DNA of 64,000 bases from assembly GCF_016862575.1 (NCBI RefSeq), contig NZ_BONF01000025.1:1-64000 (forward strand), in the 5' to 3' direction. The notes below the pieces were generated by a model that saw nothing but the letters and a program-made list of their open reading frames with translations, made no database searches and was not told the DNA's origin. Origin of the DNA: Catellatospora bangladeshensis. Its GTDB lineage: Bacteria; Actinomycetota; Actinomycetes; Mycobacteriales; Micromonosporaceae. This document shows positions 41,155-48,029 of the stretch, in pieces. Numbering within the stretch: the first letter of the stretch is position 1; each line of letters begins with the position of its first letter. The translations under genes were made by a program, and so were the position numbers.

Positions 41155-44100
41155 TCACGCCGGGGCGGTGAACACGTAGCTGCCCGAGGGCAGGTGGTAC
41201 GCGGCCGCGCCCGAGGCGTAGCCGAACGGCACCGCCTGCGCCGGTGCGGTCACCGCCGCGGCCGAGGCGGCGGGCACGCGTACCGTCGCCGAGGTCCCCG
41301 CCGGGACGGTCACCCGCAGCGTGAGCACGCCCCCGGAGACCGACCAGTCGCTGACCGCCTGCCCGTACGGCGTCTGCAGCGCCGTGCGGGCCGAGGTCAG
41401 GCCGCCGCCCAGCCGGGGTGCGACCAGCTGCGACTGGTAGCCGGGGCTCGCCGGGCTGAGGCCGCCGACCTGCCGGTAGAGGAAGTCGCCGACCGAGCCG
41501 AGCCCGTAGTGGTTGAAGGAGTTCATCGACGGCGTGTTGAACGCGCCGTCGGTCATGATGCCGTCCCAGCGCTCCCAGATGGTGGTGGCGCCCTTGCCCA
41601 GCATGTAGCCCCAGCCGGGGAATCCGGGCTGCAGCAGGATCTGGTACGCCAGGTCGGCCCGCCCGTTGTCGGCCAGCACCGGCAGCAGGTTCTCCACGCC
41701 GAGGAAGCCGACGGTCAGGTGCCCGCCCGCGGCGGAGACCTCCCCGGCGAGCTTGTTCACGGCCGGGGCCACCAGGTTGGCGGGCAGCAGCCCGAACGAC
41801 AGCGCGAGCACGTACCCGGTCTGGGTGTTGCCCGCCACCGTGCCGTCGCCGGACACCCAGCGGTTGCGGAACGCCGCCGCGACCTGGTCGGCGAGCGTGC
41901 CGTAGCTGCTCGCCTGCGCGGTGCGCCCGGTGGCCGCGGCCATCCGCGACACCAGCCGCGCCGACCAGGAGAAGTACGCCGTGGCGATCAGGTCCCGGGC
42001 GGTGTCGTCGTTGACGTTGAGCCAGTCGCCGTAGCCGCCGGTGTTGCGGATCAGGTCCGCGCCGGAGGTGGCGCGCAGGTAGTCCACCCAGCGGGCCATC
42101 GCGTCGAAGTGCTCGTCGACCACGCGCAGGTCGCCGTAGCGCTGCCACAGGGTGTACGGCACGATCACGCCCGCGTCGCCCCATCCGGCGGTCCCGGCGC
42201 CGCAGCAGGCGTCGGGCGCGGTGTCGGTGAACGCCCCGTCGGCGTGCTGCGCGTCGGTCAGGTCGTCGGCGAACTTGTCCAGGAACGCCTGCATGTCCAC
42301 GTTGAACGTGGAGGTGCCCGCGAACGCGGCGATGTCGCCGGTCCAGCCCAGCCGCTCGTCGCGGTTGGGGCAGTCGGTGGGGATGGACAGCATGTTGGAC
42401 CGCTGCCCCCAGACGATCGCCTGCTGGAGCTGGTTGACCAGGCTGTTGGACGTGGTGAGCGTGCCGAGCTGGGCGCCCTTGGTCCAGGCCGCGAGCCCGG
42501 TCACGGTGTCCAGGTTCGGCGTGCCCGGGAAGCCGGTCAGCTCGACGTAGCGGTAGCCGTGCACGGTGAACCGCGGCACGTACACCTCCTGCGCGCCGGT
42601 GCCGGCCAGGGTGTAGCGGTCGGTGGCCAGGCCGGCCACGCGCAGGTTGTCGGTGTAGAGGGTGCCGTCGGCGTTGAGCACCTCGGCGTGGCGCATGGTG
42701 ACGGTGGTCCCGGCCGGGCCGGTGACCCGCAGCCGGTTCCAGCCCGCGAAGTTCTGGCCCAGGTCGAGAACCCATACCCCCGGCTTGGGTTGGCTCACCG
42801 AGACGGGCCGGATCTCGGCCTGCACGGCGACGCCGTTGTCCACCTGGGACACCAGCCGGGGCGCGGTGCCGGAGCGCACGGCCGCGGCGGGCCAGGCGGA
42901 GTCGTTGAAGTCGGGCCCGTCCCAGCCGCTGACGGCCAGCCGGGCGTCGTAGTCCTCCCCGGTGTAGAGGTCCTCGGCCCGGATCGGGCCGGTGACGGTC
43001 TTCCAGGTGCCGTCGGTGCGGATCACGGTGCTGGTGCCGTCGGTGTACGAGATGTGCAGCTGCGCCGAGTACCACGGCTGGGTGCCGTAGCGCTGCGAGC
43101 CGGCCATGCCGAGGCTGCCGGAGTACCAGCCGTTGCCCAGCCAGGCCCCGAGCGCGTTGGTGCCCTGCCGCAGCTGGCCCGTCACGTCGTGGACGTGGTA
43201 CTGCACCCGTTTGTTGTAGTCGGTCCAGCCGGGGGCGAGCACGTCGTTGCCGACGCGGGCGCCGTTGAGGCGGGTCTCGTGCAGGCCGAGCGCGGTGGTC
43301 AGCAGCCGGGCCGAGGCGACCGGCTTGCTGATGGTGAAGCCTTTGCGCAGCAGCGGGGCCGGTCGGCGGACCACCACGTTGGCGCCCCACGGGCCGGTGC
43401 CGTACGCGGTCAGCGCCCGCGCCGCGGCCCAGCCGGAGTCGTTGAAGCCGGTCTGCTGCCAGCCGGACGGGCCGCTCTGGAACGCCTTCCAGCCCGCGTC
43501 CGTGACGATGGTCGGGCCGCCGCCGACGGTGAGCTTGGCGATGAGCCCGGCCGGGGACTGGGTGGTGTTCTGCGCCGAGACGGCGATGACGTTGGTGCCG
43601 CTCGTCAGCCGTCCGGCGAGGTCGAGCACGGCGGCCTGTTTCCACGAGTCGGTGACCCGCGGCGAGCTGCTGACCTGTGTGCCGTTGACCCACACGTCGG
43701 CGGTGTCGTCGCCGGTGACGACCAGGCTCGCCTGCGTGGGCGCGGCCGAGAGGGTGAACGTGCGCCGGTAGTAGCGGGTCATCGGCGGCAGCCCGGCGAT
43801 CGGGTCGCCCTCGGGATACCAGATCCAGCTCGCGCCGGACAGGCCGTCGGTGACGGCGGGCTGGCCGATGAACGCGCCCTGCCACTCCGTGCCGGGGTTG
43901 CGCAGGCCGGTCTCGAAGAACTGCACGGCGCTCCAGCCGCCGGTGCGGCCCTGGGTGTCCCAGACCCGCACCCGCCAGTGGTATCGCCGCAGCGAGGTGA
44001 GCGCGGGACCGGCGTACGCGACGTCGACCGCCTGGCGGCTGCCGACCCGGCCGCTGTCCCACACGTCGCCCACCCCGCTGTTCGCGTTGGCCGCGCTGCT

Positions 44101-44868
44101 CGCCACGATCACCTGGTACGCCGCCTGGTACTGCTGCGCGGTGCCCGAGCTGAGCTTCCAGCCGAACCGGGGCACGGCGGCGTCCACGCCGAGCGGGTTG
44201 ACGCGCCGTTCCGTGGTGGCCTCGGCGACGGCCAGCGGTGAGACCGCGCCCGTGTCAGGGCCGACCACCTGGCTGTTCCATGGTGCGATGCCGTAGGCGC
44301 CGAGGTCGGCGGCGGCCGGCCAGGACCCGTCGCCGAAGCCGGACTGCTCCCATCCGGACGGTGAGCTCTGGAACGCCTTCCAGCTCGCGTCGGTGATCAG
44401 GTCGACGGTGCCGCCCGCCGTGGCGACGCGCACCCGGCCGAGCAGGCCCGCCGGTCCGGAGGTCGTGTTACGCGCCGCCACGGCCAGCGTGTTGACGCCC
44501 GTGACCAGGGCGGGCGCGAGGTCGACGTAGACGGCGCTCTTCCAGGAGTCGACCGCGCGGGCGGAACCGGCCAGGGGCTTGCCGTTGAGCCAGACGTCCA
44601 CGGTGTCGTCGCCGGTGACGACGAGCTGGGCGTCGGTGACCGCGCCGGCGGCCACGGTGAAGGTCTTGCGGAAGTAGCGGTTCGCGACCGGGGCTGTGGT
44701 GCGCGGATCGCCTTCGGGATACCAGATCCAGTGCGCGCCGCTGACGCTGACCGGGGCCGCGGCCGCGGCGGGGGGCGGCGCGGACAGGGCGGCGGTGGCG
44801 CTGAGCAGGACGGTGACCAGCGCGGCGGTGCGGGCGCGGGCACGGGCGAGAGGGACGTGATCGGGCAT
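41155..44868 (-). CDS. Secreted alpha-L-rhamnosidase (GH78)
   Basis: 1237 aa. A signal peptide ends near APPPAAAAAP (residue ~38). Residues ~40-190 and ~345-500 are two copies of one jelly-roll-like domain (both have WIWYPEGDP, VVTGDDT.DVW.NG and WKAFQS.PSGW). An Fn3-like segment lies between them. The GH78 catalytic barrel contains PTDCPNRDERLGWTGD (~829), with the acid residues of the family, then FNHYGLGSVGDFLYR. A C-terminal beta domain follows. It frees L-rhamnose from glycosides or pectin outside the cell. ATG 44868 has GAGGAG upstream. The rha-type operator at 44898-44909 ties it to the rha operon. Confidence 0.9.
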   Translation of the reverse strand: MPDHVPLARARARTAALVTVLLSATAALSAPPPAAAAAPVSVSGAHWIWYPEGDPRTTAPVANRYFRKTFTVAAGAVTDAQLVVTGDDTVDVWLNGKPLAGSARAVDSWKSAVYVDLAPALVTGVNTLAVAARNTTSGPAGLLGRVRVATAGGTVDLITDASWKAFQSSPSGWEQSGFGDGSWPAAADLGAYGIAPWNSQVVGPDTGAVSPLAVAEATTERRVNPLGVDAAVPRFGWKLSSGTAQQYQAAYQVIVASSAANANSGVGDVWDSGRVGSRQAVDVAYAGPALTSLRRYHWRVRVWDTQGRTGGWSAVQFFETGLRNPGTEWQGAFIGQPAVTDGLSGASWIWYPEGDPIAGLPPMTRYYRRTFTLSAAPTQASLVVTGDDTADVWVNGTQVSSSPRVTDSWKQAAVLDLAGRLTSGTNVIAVSAQNTTQSPAGLIAKLTVGGGPTIVTDAGWKAFQSGPSGWQQTGFNDSGWAAARALTAYGTGPWGANVVVRRPAPLLRKGFTISKPVASARLLTTALGLHETRLNGARVGNDVLAPGWTDYNKRVQYHVHDVTGQLRQGTNALGAWLGNGWYSGSLGMAGSQRYGTQPWYSAQLHISYTDGTSTVIRTDGTWKTVTGPIRAEDLYTGEDYDARLAVSGWDGPDFNDSAWPAAAVRSGTAPRLVSQVDNGVAVQAEIRPVSVSQPKPGVWVLDLGQNFAGWNRLRVTGPAGTTVTMRHAEVLNADGTLYTDNLRVAGLATDRYTLAGTGAQEVYVPRFTVHGYRYVELTGFPGTPNLDTVTGLAAWTKGAQLGTLTTSNSLVNQLQQAIVWGQRSNMLSIPTDCPNRDERLGWTGDIAAFAGTSTFNVDMQAFLDKFADDLTDAQHADGAFTDTAPDACCGAGTAGWGDAGVIVPYTLWQRYGDLRVVDEHFDAMARWVDYLRATSGADLIRNTGGYGDWLNVNDDTARDLIATAYFSWSARLVSRMAAATGRTAQASSYGTLADQVAAAFRNRWVSGDGTVAGNTQTGYVLALSFGLLPANLVAPAVNKLAGEVSAAGGHLTVGFLGVENLLPVLADNGRADLAYQILLQPGFPGWGYMLGKGATTIWERWDGIMTDGAFNTPSMNSFNHYGLGSVGDFLYRQVGGLSPASPGYQSQLVAPRLGGGLTSARTALQTPYGQAVSDWSVSGGVLTLRVTVPAGTSATVRVPAASAAAVTAPAQAVPFGYASGAAAYHLPSGSYVFTAPA

Positions 44869-44897
44869 GGCGACTCCTCGGACGGGATCGCATGGAT

Positions 44898-44909
44898 TAA
44901 AACGTTTCA
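44898..44909. promoter_or_regulatory. LacI-type operator of the rhamnosidase gene
   Basis: TAAAACGTTTCA matches 11 of 12 bases of the rha operator. It lies about 20 bases downstream of the -10 at 44929-44934, the same geometry as at the rha operon. Confidence 0.65.
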
Positions 44910-44928
44910 ATTGCCCATGGGTGTCCAG

Positions 44929-44957
44929 ACCCTATGACCCGCTTTCAAGACTGTCAA
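44929..44957 (-). promoter_or_regulatory. Promoter of the rhamnosidase gene
   Basis: On the - strand TTGACA (44952-44957), a 17-base spacer and TAGGGT (44929-44934) form a near-consensus actinomycete promoter. Confidence 0.7.
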
Positions 44958-45001
44958 TGCATGCCGGAAACCTGCCCGACACATTCCGGCCGCGCCCACC
45001 C

Positions 45002-45036
45002 GGGTGCGCGCCCACCCCGTGCGGGCGGGCGCACCC
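45002..45036 (-). terminator. Stem-loop terminator of the FMN reductase gene
   Basis: GGGTGCGC (45002-45009) pairs with GCGCACCC (45029-45036), a dozen bases past the reductase stop on the - strand. Confidence 0.45.
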
Positions 45037-45047
45037 CCGGGGTCCGC

Positions 45048-45692
45048 TCAGGAGGCCTGCGCCCGAGCCATGGCGGCGCGTGCCCGCATCATGCCGGGGA
45101 CCAGCTCACCCTCCGCACGGGCCTTGTCCAGCGCGGTCGACCACCAGGCCAGGTCGTCCAGCAGGACGCCCATGCCGATGTCGGCCGCCGGGTTGACCGG
45201 CTGCCCCTGCTCGTCGAACGCCTGCCCGACGAACGGCAGGATCACGGTGTTGCGCAGCGGCACCGACTCGGTCTCGACGAACACGTGCGCCAGGTGCTCG
45301 ATGGCACGGATGCCGCCGCCGATGCCGTTGCTGTATCCCACGGCGGCGACGGGCTTGTTGCGGAAGCCGAAGGAGAGCCAGACGCTGTCGATGGCGTTCT
45401 TCAGGCCGCCGGGGATGCTGTGGTTGTACTCCGGCGTGACGACGATGAAGGCGTCCGACTCCTTGATCTTCTTGTTCCACGCCCGCACGATCGGCTCGGA
45501 GTACGTCGGGTCGTTGATGTCGCCGAGGCTGCCCGGGTGTTCGGCGAAGATGGGCAGCGGCCAGTCCCGCAGGTCCGCGACCTCGACCTCGAAGGACCCG
45601 TGGGCGCTCGCCCGGGACACGACCCAGGGTGCCACCGTGTCGGCGGCCCGGCCGGGCCGGATGCTGCCGATGATGACCAGAAGTTTCGACAT
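45048..45692 (-). CDS. NADPH-dependent FMN reductase / flavodoxin-fold oxidoreductase
   Basis: 214 aa, cytoplasmic. IIGSIRPGRAADTVAPWV is the phosphate-binding loop of NADPH:FMN reductases, and VVTPEYNHSIPGGLKNAIDSV is the flavin-site signature of the ArsH/ChrR/azoreductase-like group. It likely reduces quinones, chromate or azo compounds. ATG 45692 has GGAGA upstream. A divergent MarR gene shares its promoter region, so it is probably induced by a phenolic or electrophilic ligand. Confidence 0.85.
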   Translation of the reverse strand: MSKLLVIIGSIRPGRAADTVAPWVVSRASAHGSFEVEVADLRDWPLPIFAEHPGSLGDINDPTYSEPIVRAWNKKIKESDAFIVVTPEYNHSIPGGLKNAIDSVWLSFGFRNKPVAAVGYSNGIGGGIRAIEHLAHVFVETESVPLRNTVILPFVGQAFDEQGQPVNPAADIGMGVLLDDLAWWSTALDKARAEGELVPGMMRARAAMARAQAS

Positions 45693-45751
45693 GGCTGTCT
45701 CCGTGATCAGGTGCGGTGCCGGGCGGGCGCCCGGCTGATGTTCAGGAAGCG

Positions 45752-45790
45752 TACTGTACGCGCCGCGTACTATCCGCGACGTGTACAGTA
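45752..45790. promoter_or_regulatory. MarR-type inverted repeat holding both divergent -10 elements
   Basis: TACTGTAC (45752-45759) and GTACAGTA (45783-45790) are inverted copies. Each holds a TACAGT -10: 45784-45789 on + lies 7 bases before GTG 45797, and 45753-45758 on - serves the reductase. Between them GTACGCG-C-CGCGTAC (45757-45771) adds a 15-bp palindrome. One repressor could shut both promoters. Confidence 0.6.
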
Positions 45791-45796
45791 GGCGGC

Positions 45797-46306
45797 GTGA
45801 GTGAGACAGCGCAAGCCGCCACCGGCACGCCGGCCGGGGCAAGGCCGCGCTGCGACTCCGGCCCGGACTTCCTGGCCCACGGCCCCGACCTGGCCGTGAC
45901 CGCCGGGTTGGTGCAGCTCACCGCTCTGGTGCAGAGCGTCTACACGCGCGTGTCCGAGCGCCACGACCTGACCCCGGTCCAGGCGAAACTGCTGTGCGTG
46001 CTGCTCGCCGGCCCCCGGGGCATGGCCGAGCTGGCGCAGATCCTGGGCGTCGAGAAGGCCGCGATGACCGGGCTCATGGACCGGGCCGAGCGGCGCGACC
46101 TCGCGCGCCGGCAACCCGTGCCGGGCGACCGGCGCGCGGTTCAGGTCACGCTGACCGGCGACGGCCGCCAGGCCGCCACCGCCTTCCACACCGAGGTCGG
46201 CGCGGAGCTGGACGATCTCGTCGCGGCCCTCGGCGCAGCCGGGCGGGAGCAGTTCCGCCAGGCAATGGCGCAGATCCTGGCGAGCTGCCGCGACGGCGGC
46301 CGCTGA
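45797..46306 (+). CDS. MarR-family regulator
   Basis: 169 aa. The winged-helix core reads LTPVQAKLLCVLLAGPRGMAELAQILGVEKAAMTGLMDRAER followed by the wing PVPGDRRAVQVTLTGDG. The flanking helices would form the dimer. It probably represses itself and the divergent FMN reductase. GTG 45797 follows TACAGT by 7 bases and lacks a Shine-Dalgarno. The stop is 8 bases from the convergent NnrD-like stop. Confidence 0.85.
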   Translation: MSETAQAATGTPAGARPRCDSGPDFLAHGPDLAVTAGLVQLTALVQSVYTRVSERHDLTPVQAKLLCVLLAGPRGMAELAQILGVEKAAMTGLMDRAERRDLARRQPVPGDRRAVQVTLTGDGRQAATAFHTEVGAELDDLVAALGAAGREQFRQAMAQILASCRDGGR

Positions 46307-46313
46307 GGCGCGG

Positions 46314-47171
46314 TCAGACCGCGGCGAGCACCGCCGGGATCTCGTCGGCCAGTTCCCTGGCCAGGAAGCCGATGCGCCCGAAGCGCGGCGCCAGCCGCTG
46401 GGCGCTGCCGGCGTGGGCGTACGCGGCCCAGCACGCCGCCTGTGCGGGGTCCGCGCCGCGCGCCAGCAGCCCGGTCACCAGCCCGGCGCGCACGTCGCCG
46501 CTGCCGGAGGTGCCCAGGCCGCTGCCGCCGGTCTGCTCCCACCAGATGCGCCCGCCGGGGTCGGCGACGCGGCCGAACAGCGACACCACCGCCTGGTAGC
46601 GCTCGGCGATGCGCAGCGCCGTCGCCGCGAGATCGTCGCCGAGATCGTCCACGCCCAGCAGGTAGCGCGCCTCCTCCAGGTTGGGGGTGAGCAGGTAGCG
46701 GCCGGGGCGGCCGGCGAGCACCGACGGATCGCGGCTGAGCGCGCCCAAGGCGTAGGCGTCCAGCACCACGGTCGTGTCGGCGGGCGCGGCGTCGAGCACG
46801 TACCGCATGATCTCGGCGGTGTGGTCGATGTCGCCCATGCCCGGCCCGATCGCGATGGACGACGCGTGAGCGGCCAGCTCCGCCAGCCGCTCGGGCAGCC
46901 CGCCCGGGGTCTCGGGCAGGTCGAGGACCAGCGCCTCGGGCATCTGGATGCTCAGCGCCGCCGCGGTGGACTCGGCCACGGCCAGCTGCAGCACGCCCGC
47001 CCCGGCACGCAGCGCGGCGACCCCGGCCAGCAGCACCGCCCCCGGCGTGTGCCGCGAGCCGCCGACGATCAGCGCGGTGCCCCGGCTGTCCTTGGCCCCC
47101 TCCGGTTCGGGCAGCGGCCAGTCGCGCAGCAGCTGCACGGTGACGACCGTGGGTTCAGACGGGTTCGGCAC
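46314..47171 (-). CDS. nnrD: ADP-dependent NAD(P)HX dehydratase-like protein
   Basis: 285 aa, ribokinase-like fold of the YjeF C-terminal (CARKD) family, which repairs hydrated NAD(P)H. Markers are GTALIVGGSRHTPGAVLLAGVAALRAGAG, SSIAIGPGMGD, VVLDAYALGAL and LLTPNLEEARYLLG. The ADP/catalytic loop reads GLGTSGSGDVRAGLVTGLLA; GGTGDVLAG-like is usual, so one position differs but the Asp is kept. The epimerase (NnrE) half is not fused. GTG 47171 is preferred over 47177 for spacing from GGAGG. It overlaps the phosphatase gene by 17 bases. Confidence 0.78.
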   Translation of the reverse strand: MPNPSEPTVVTVQLLRDWPLPEPEGAKDSRGTALIVGGSRHTPGAVLLAGVAALRAGAGVLQLAVAESTAAALSIQMPEALVLDLPETPGGLPERLAELAAHASSIAIGPGMGDIDHTAEIMRYVLDAAPADTTVVLDAYALGALSRDPSVLAGRPGRYLLTPNLEEARYLLGVDDLGDDLAATALRIAERYQAVVSLFGRVADPGGRIWWEQTGGSGLGTSGSGDVRAGLVTGLLARGADPAQAACWAAYAHAGSAQRLAPRFGRIGFLARELADEIPAVLAAV

Positions 47172-47877
47172 GCACACCCTCCTCGGCGGTGGGCTCGGTG
47201 TCCTGCGCGCGCAGGTGCGCGATGTCGTTGAAGGCCCGCGCGGCCAGGCGCCCGCCGCCGTCGCCGGTCCAGGTGCTGACCGAGGCGTTGGCGATGGCCT
47301 GCCGCCGGGCGGCCTCCATCAGCTCCTGCTCGGTCATGTCCTCGACGAGGTAGCGCACGAGCTGCACGACGACGTCGTGGGTGACCAGCAGGACGCGCCC
47401 GCCGGGATGGTCGCGGCGCAGGTCGGCCAGCAGGGCGCGCAGGCGCAGCGCCACGTCGGCCCAGGACTCGCCGCCGGGCGGGCGGTAGTAGAACTTGCCG
47501 AGCCGGGCCCGGCGCTCGGCCTCCTGGGGATAGAGACTGCGTACCCCGTGGGTGGTCAGCAGGTCGAGCTGGCCCAGGTCACGGTCGCGCAGGCGCTCGT
47601 CGCAGGAGGTCGGGAGATCAAGCCCGGCGAGCGCGGCGCGGGCCGTCTCGACGGTGCGCAGGTACGGGGAGATCAACACGAGGTCCGGTTGCGGGACGGT
47701 GCGCAGCCAGCGCCCCACCGCGGCCGCCTGCTCCCGGCCCAGGGGCGACAGCGGCACGTCCGGGTCGCGCGGGGCGAGGTCGAGCCGTTCGGCGCCCTCC
47801 TGCTCGGCGCGCAGCGCGGCCAGGTTGCCGACGCTCTCCCCGTGCCGCACCACACCCAGCCAGCCGAGTTCGTTCAT
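47155..47877 (-). CDS. Histidine phosphatase (phosphoglycerate mutase-like)
   Basis: 240 aa, cytoplasmic. The phospho-accepting His lies in VVRHGESVGN, and later catalytic parts are ISPYLRTVETARAAL, FYYRPPGGESWADVALRLRALL and LLVTHDVVVQ. The substrate of such enzymes cannot be read from sequence. ATG 47877 follows GGGAAGGG. It is transcribed with the NnrD-like gene, which it overlaps. Confidence 0.82.
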   Translation of the reverse strand: MNELGWLGVVRHGESVGNLAALRAEQEGAERLDLAPRDPDVPLSPLGREQAAAVGRWLRTVPQPDLVLISPYLRTVETARAALAGLDLPTSCDERLRDRDLGQLDLLTTHGVRSLYPQEAERRARLGKFYYRPPGGESWADVALRLRALLADLRRDHPGGRVLLVTHDVVVQLVRYLVEDMTEQELMEAARRQAIANASVSTWTGDGGGRLAARAFNDIAHLRAQDTEPTAEEGVRAEPV

Positions 47878-47954
47878 GAGTCCCTTCCCCCACCGTGCCG
47901 CAAGCCCGGCATACCCCGTCGTGGCCGCGCGCAATCGGGCGATGTGGGTCCCGC

Positions 47955-48010
47955 TTGACACCACCTGGCTTGGGACATAGCCTTCCGTCGAACTGGTAAG
48001 ACACTTTACC
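47955..48010 (+). promoter_or_regulatory. Promoter and operator of the GH20 hexosaminidase gene
   Basis: TTGACA (47955-47960), a 17-base spacer and TAGCCT (47978-47983) form a near-consensus promoter. The inverted repeat GGTAA..TTACC (47995-48010) lies just past the expected transcription start, 20 bases before GTG 48030. The repressor is unknown; the sequence does not match the DasR consensus I remember. Confidence 0.6.
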
Positions 48011-48029
48011 GTTCTGCTGGGAGGTCGCC

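Noticed and set aside
41135-44062. Long open frame (~975 codons) overlapping the rhamnosidase on the same strand
   Set aside because: Its translation is Arg/Gly/Ala-rich without domains, while the overlapping frame has clear GH78 motifs, a signal peptide and a ribosome site.
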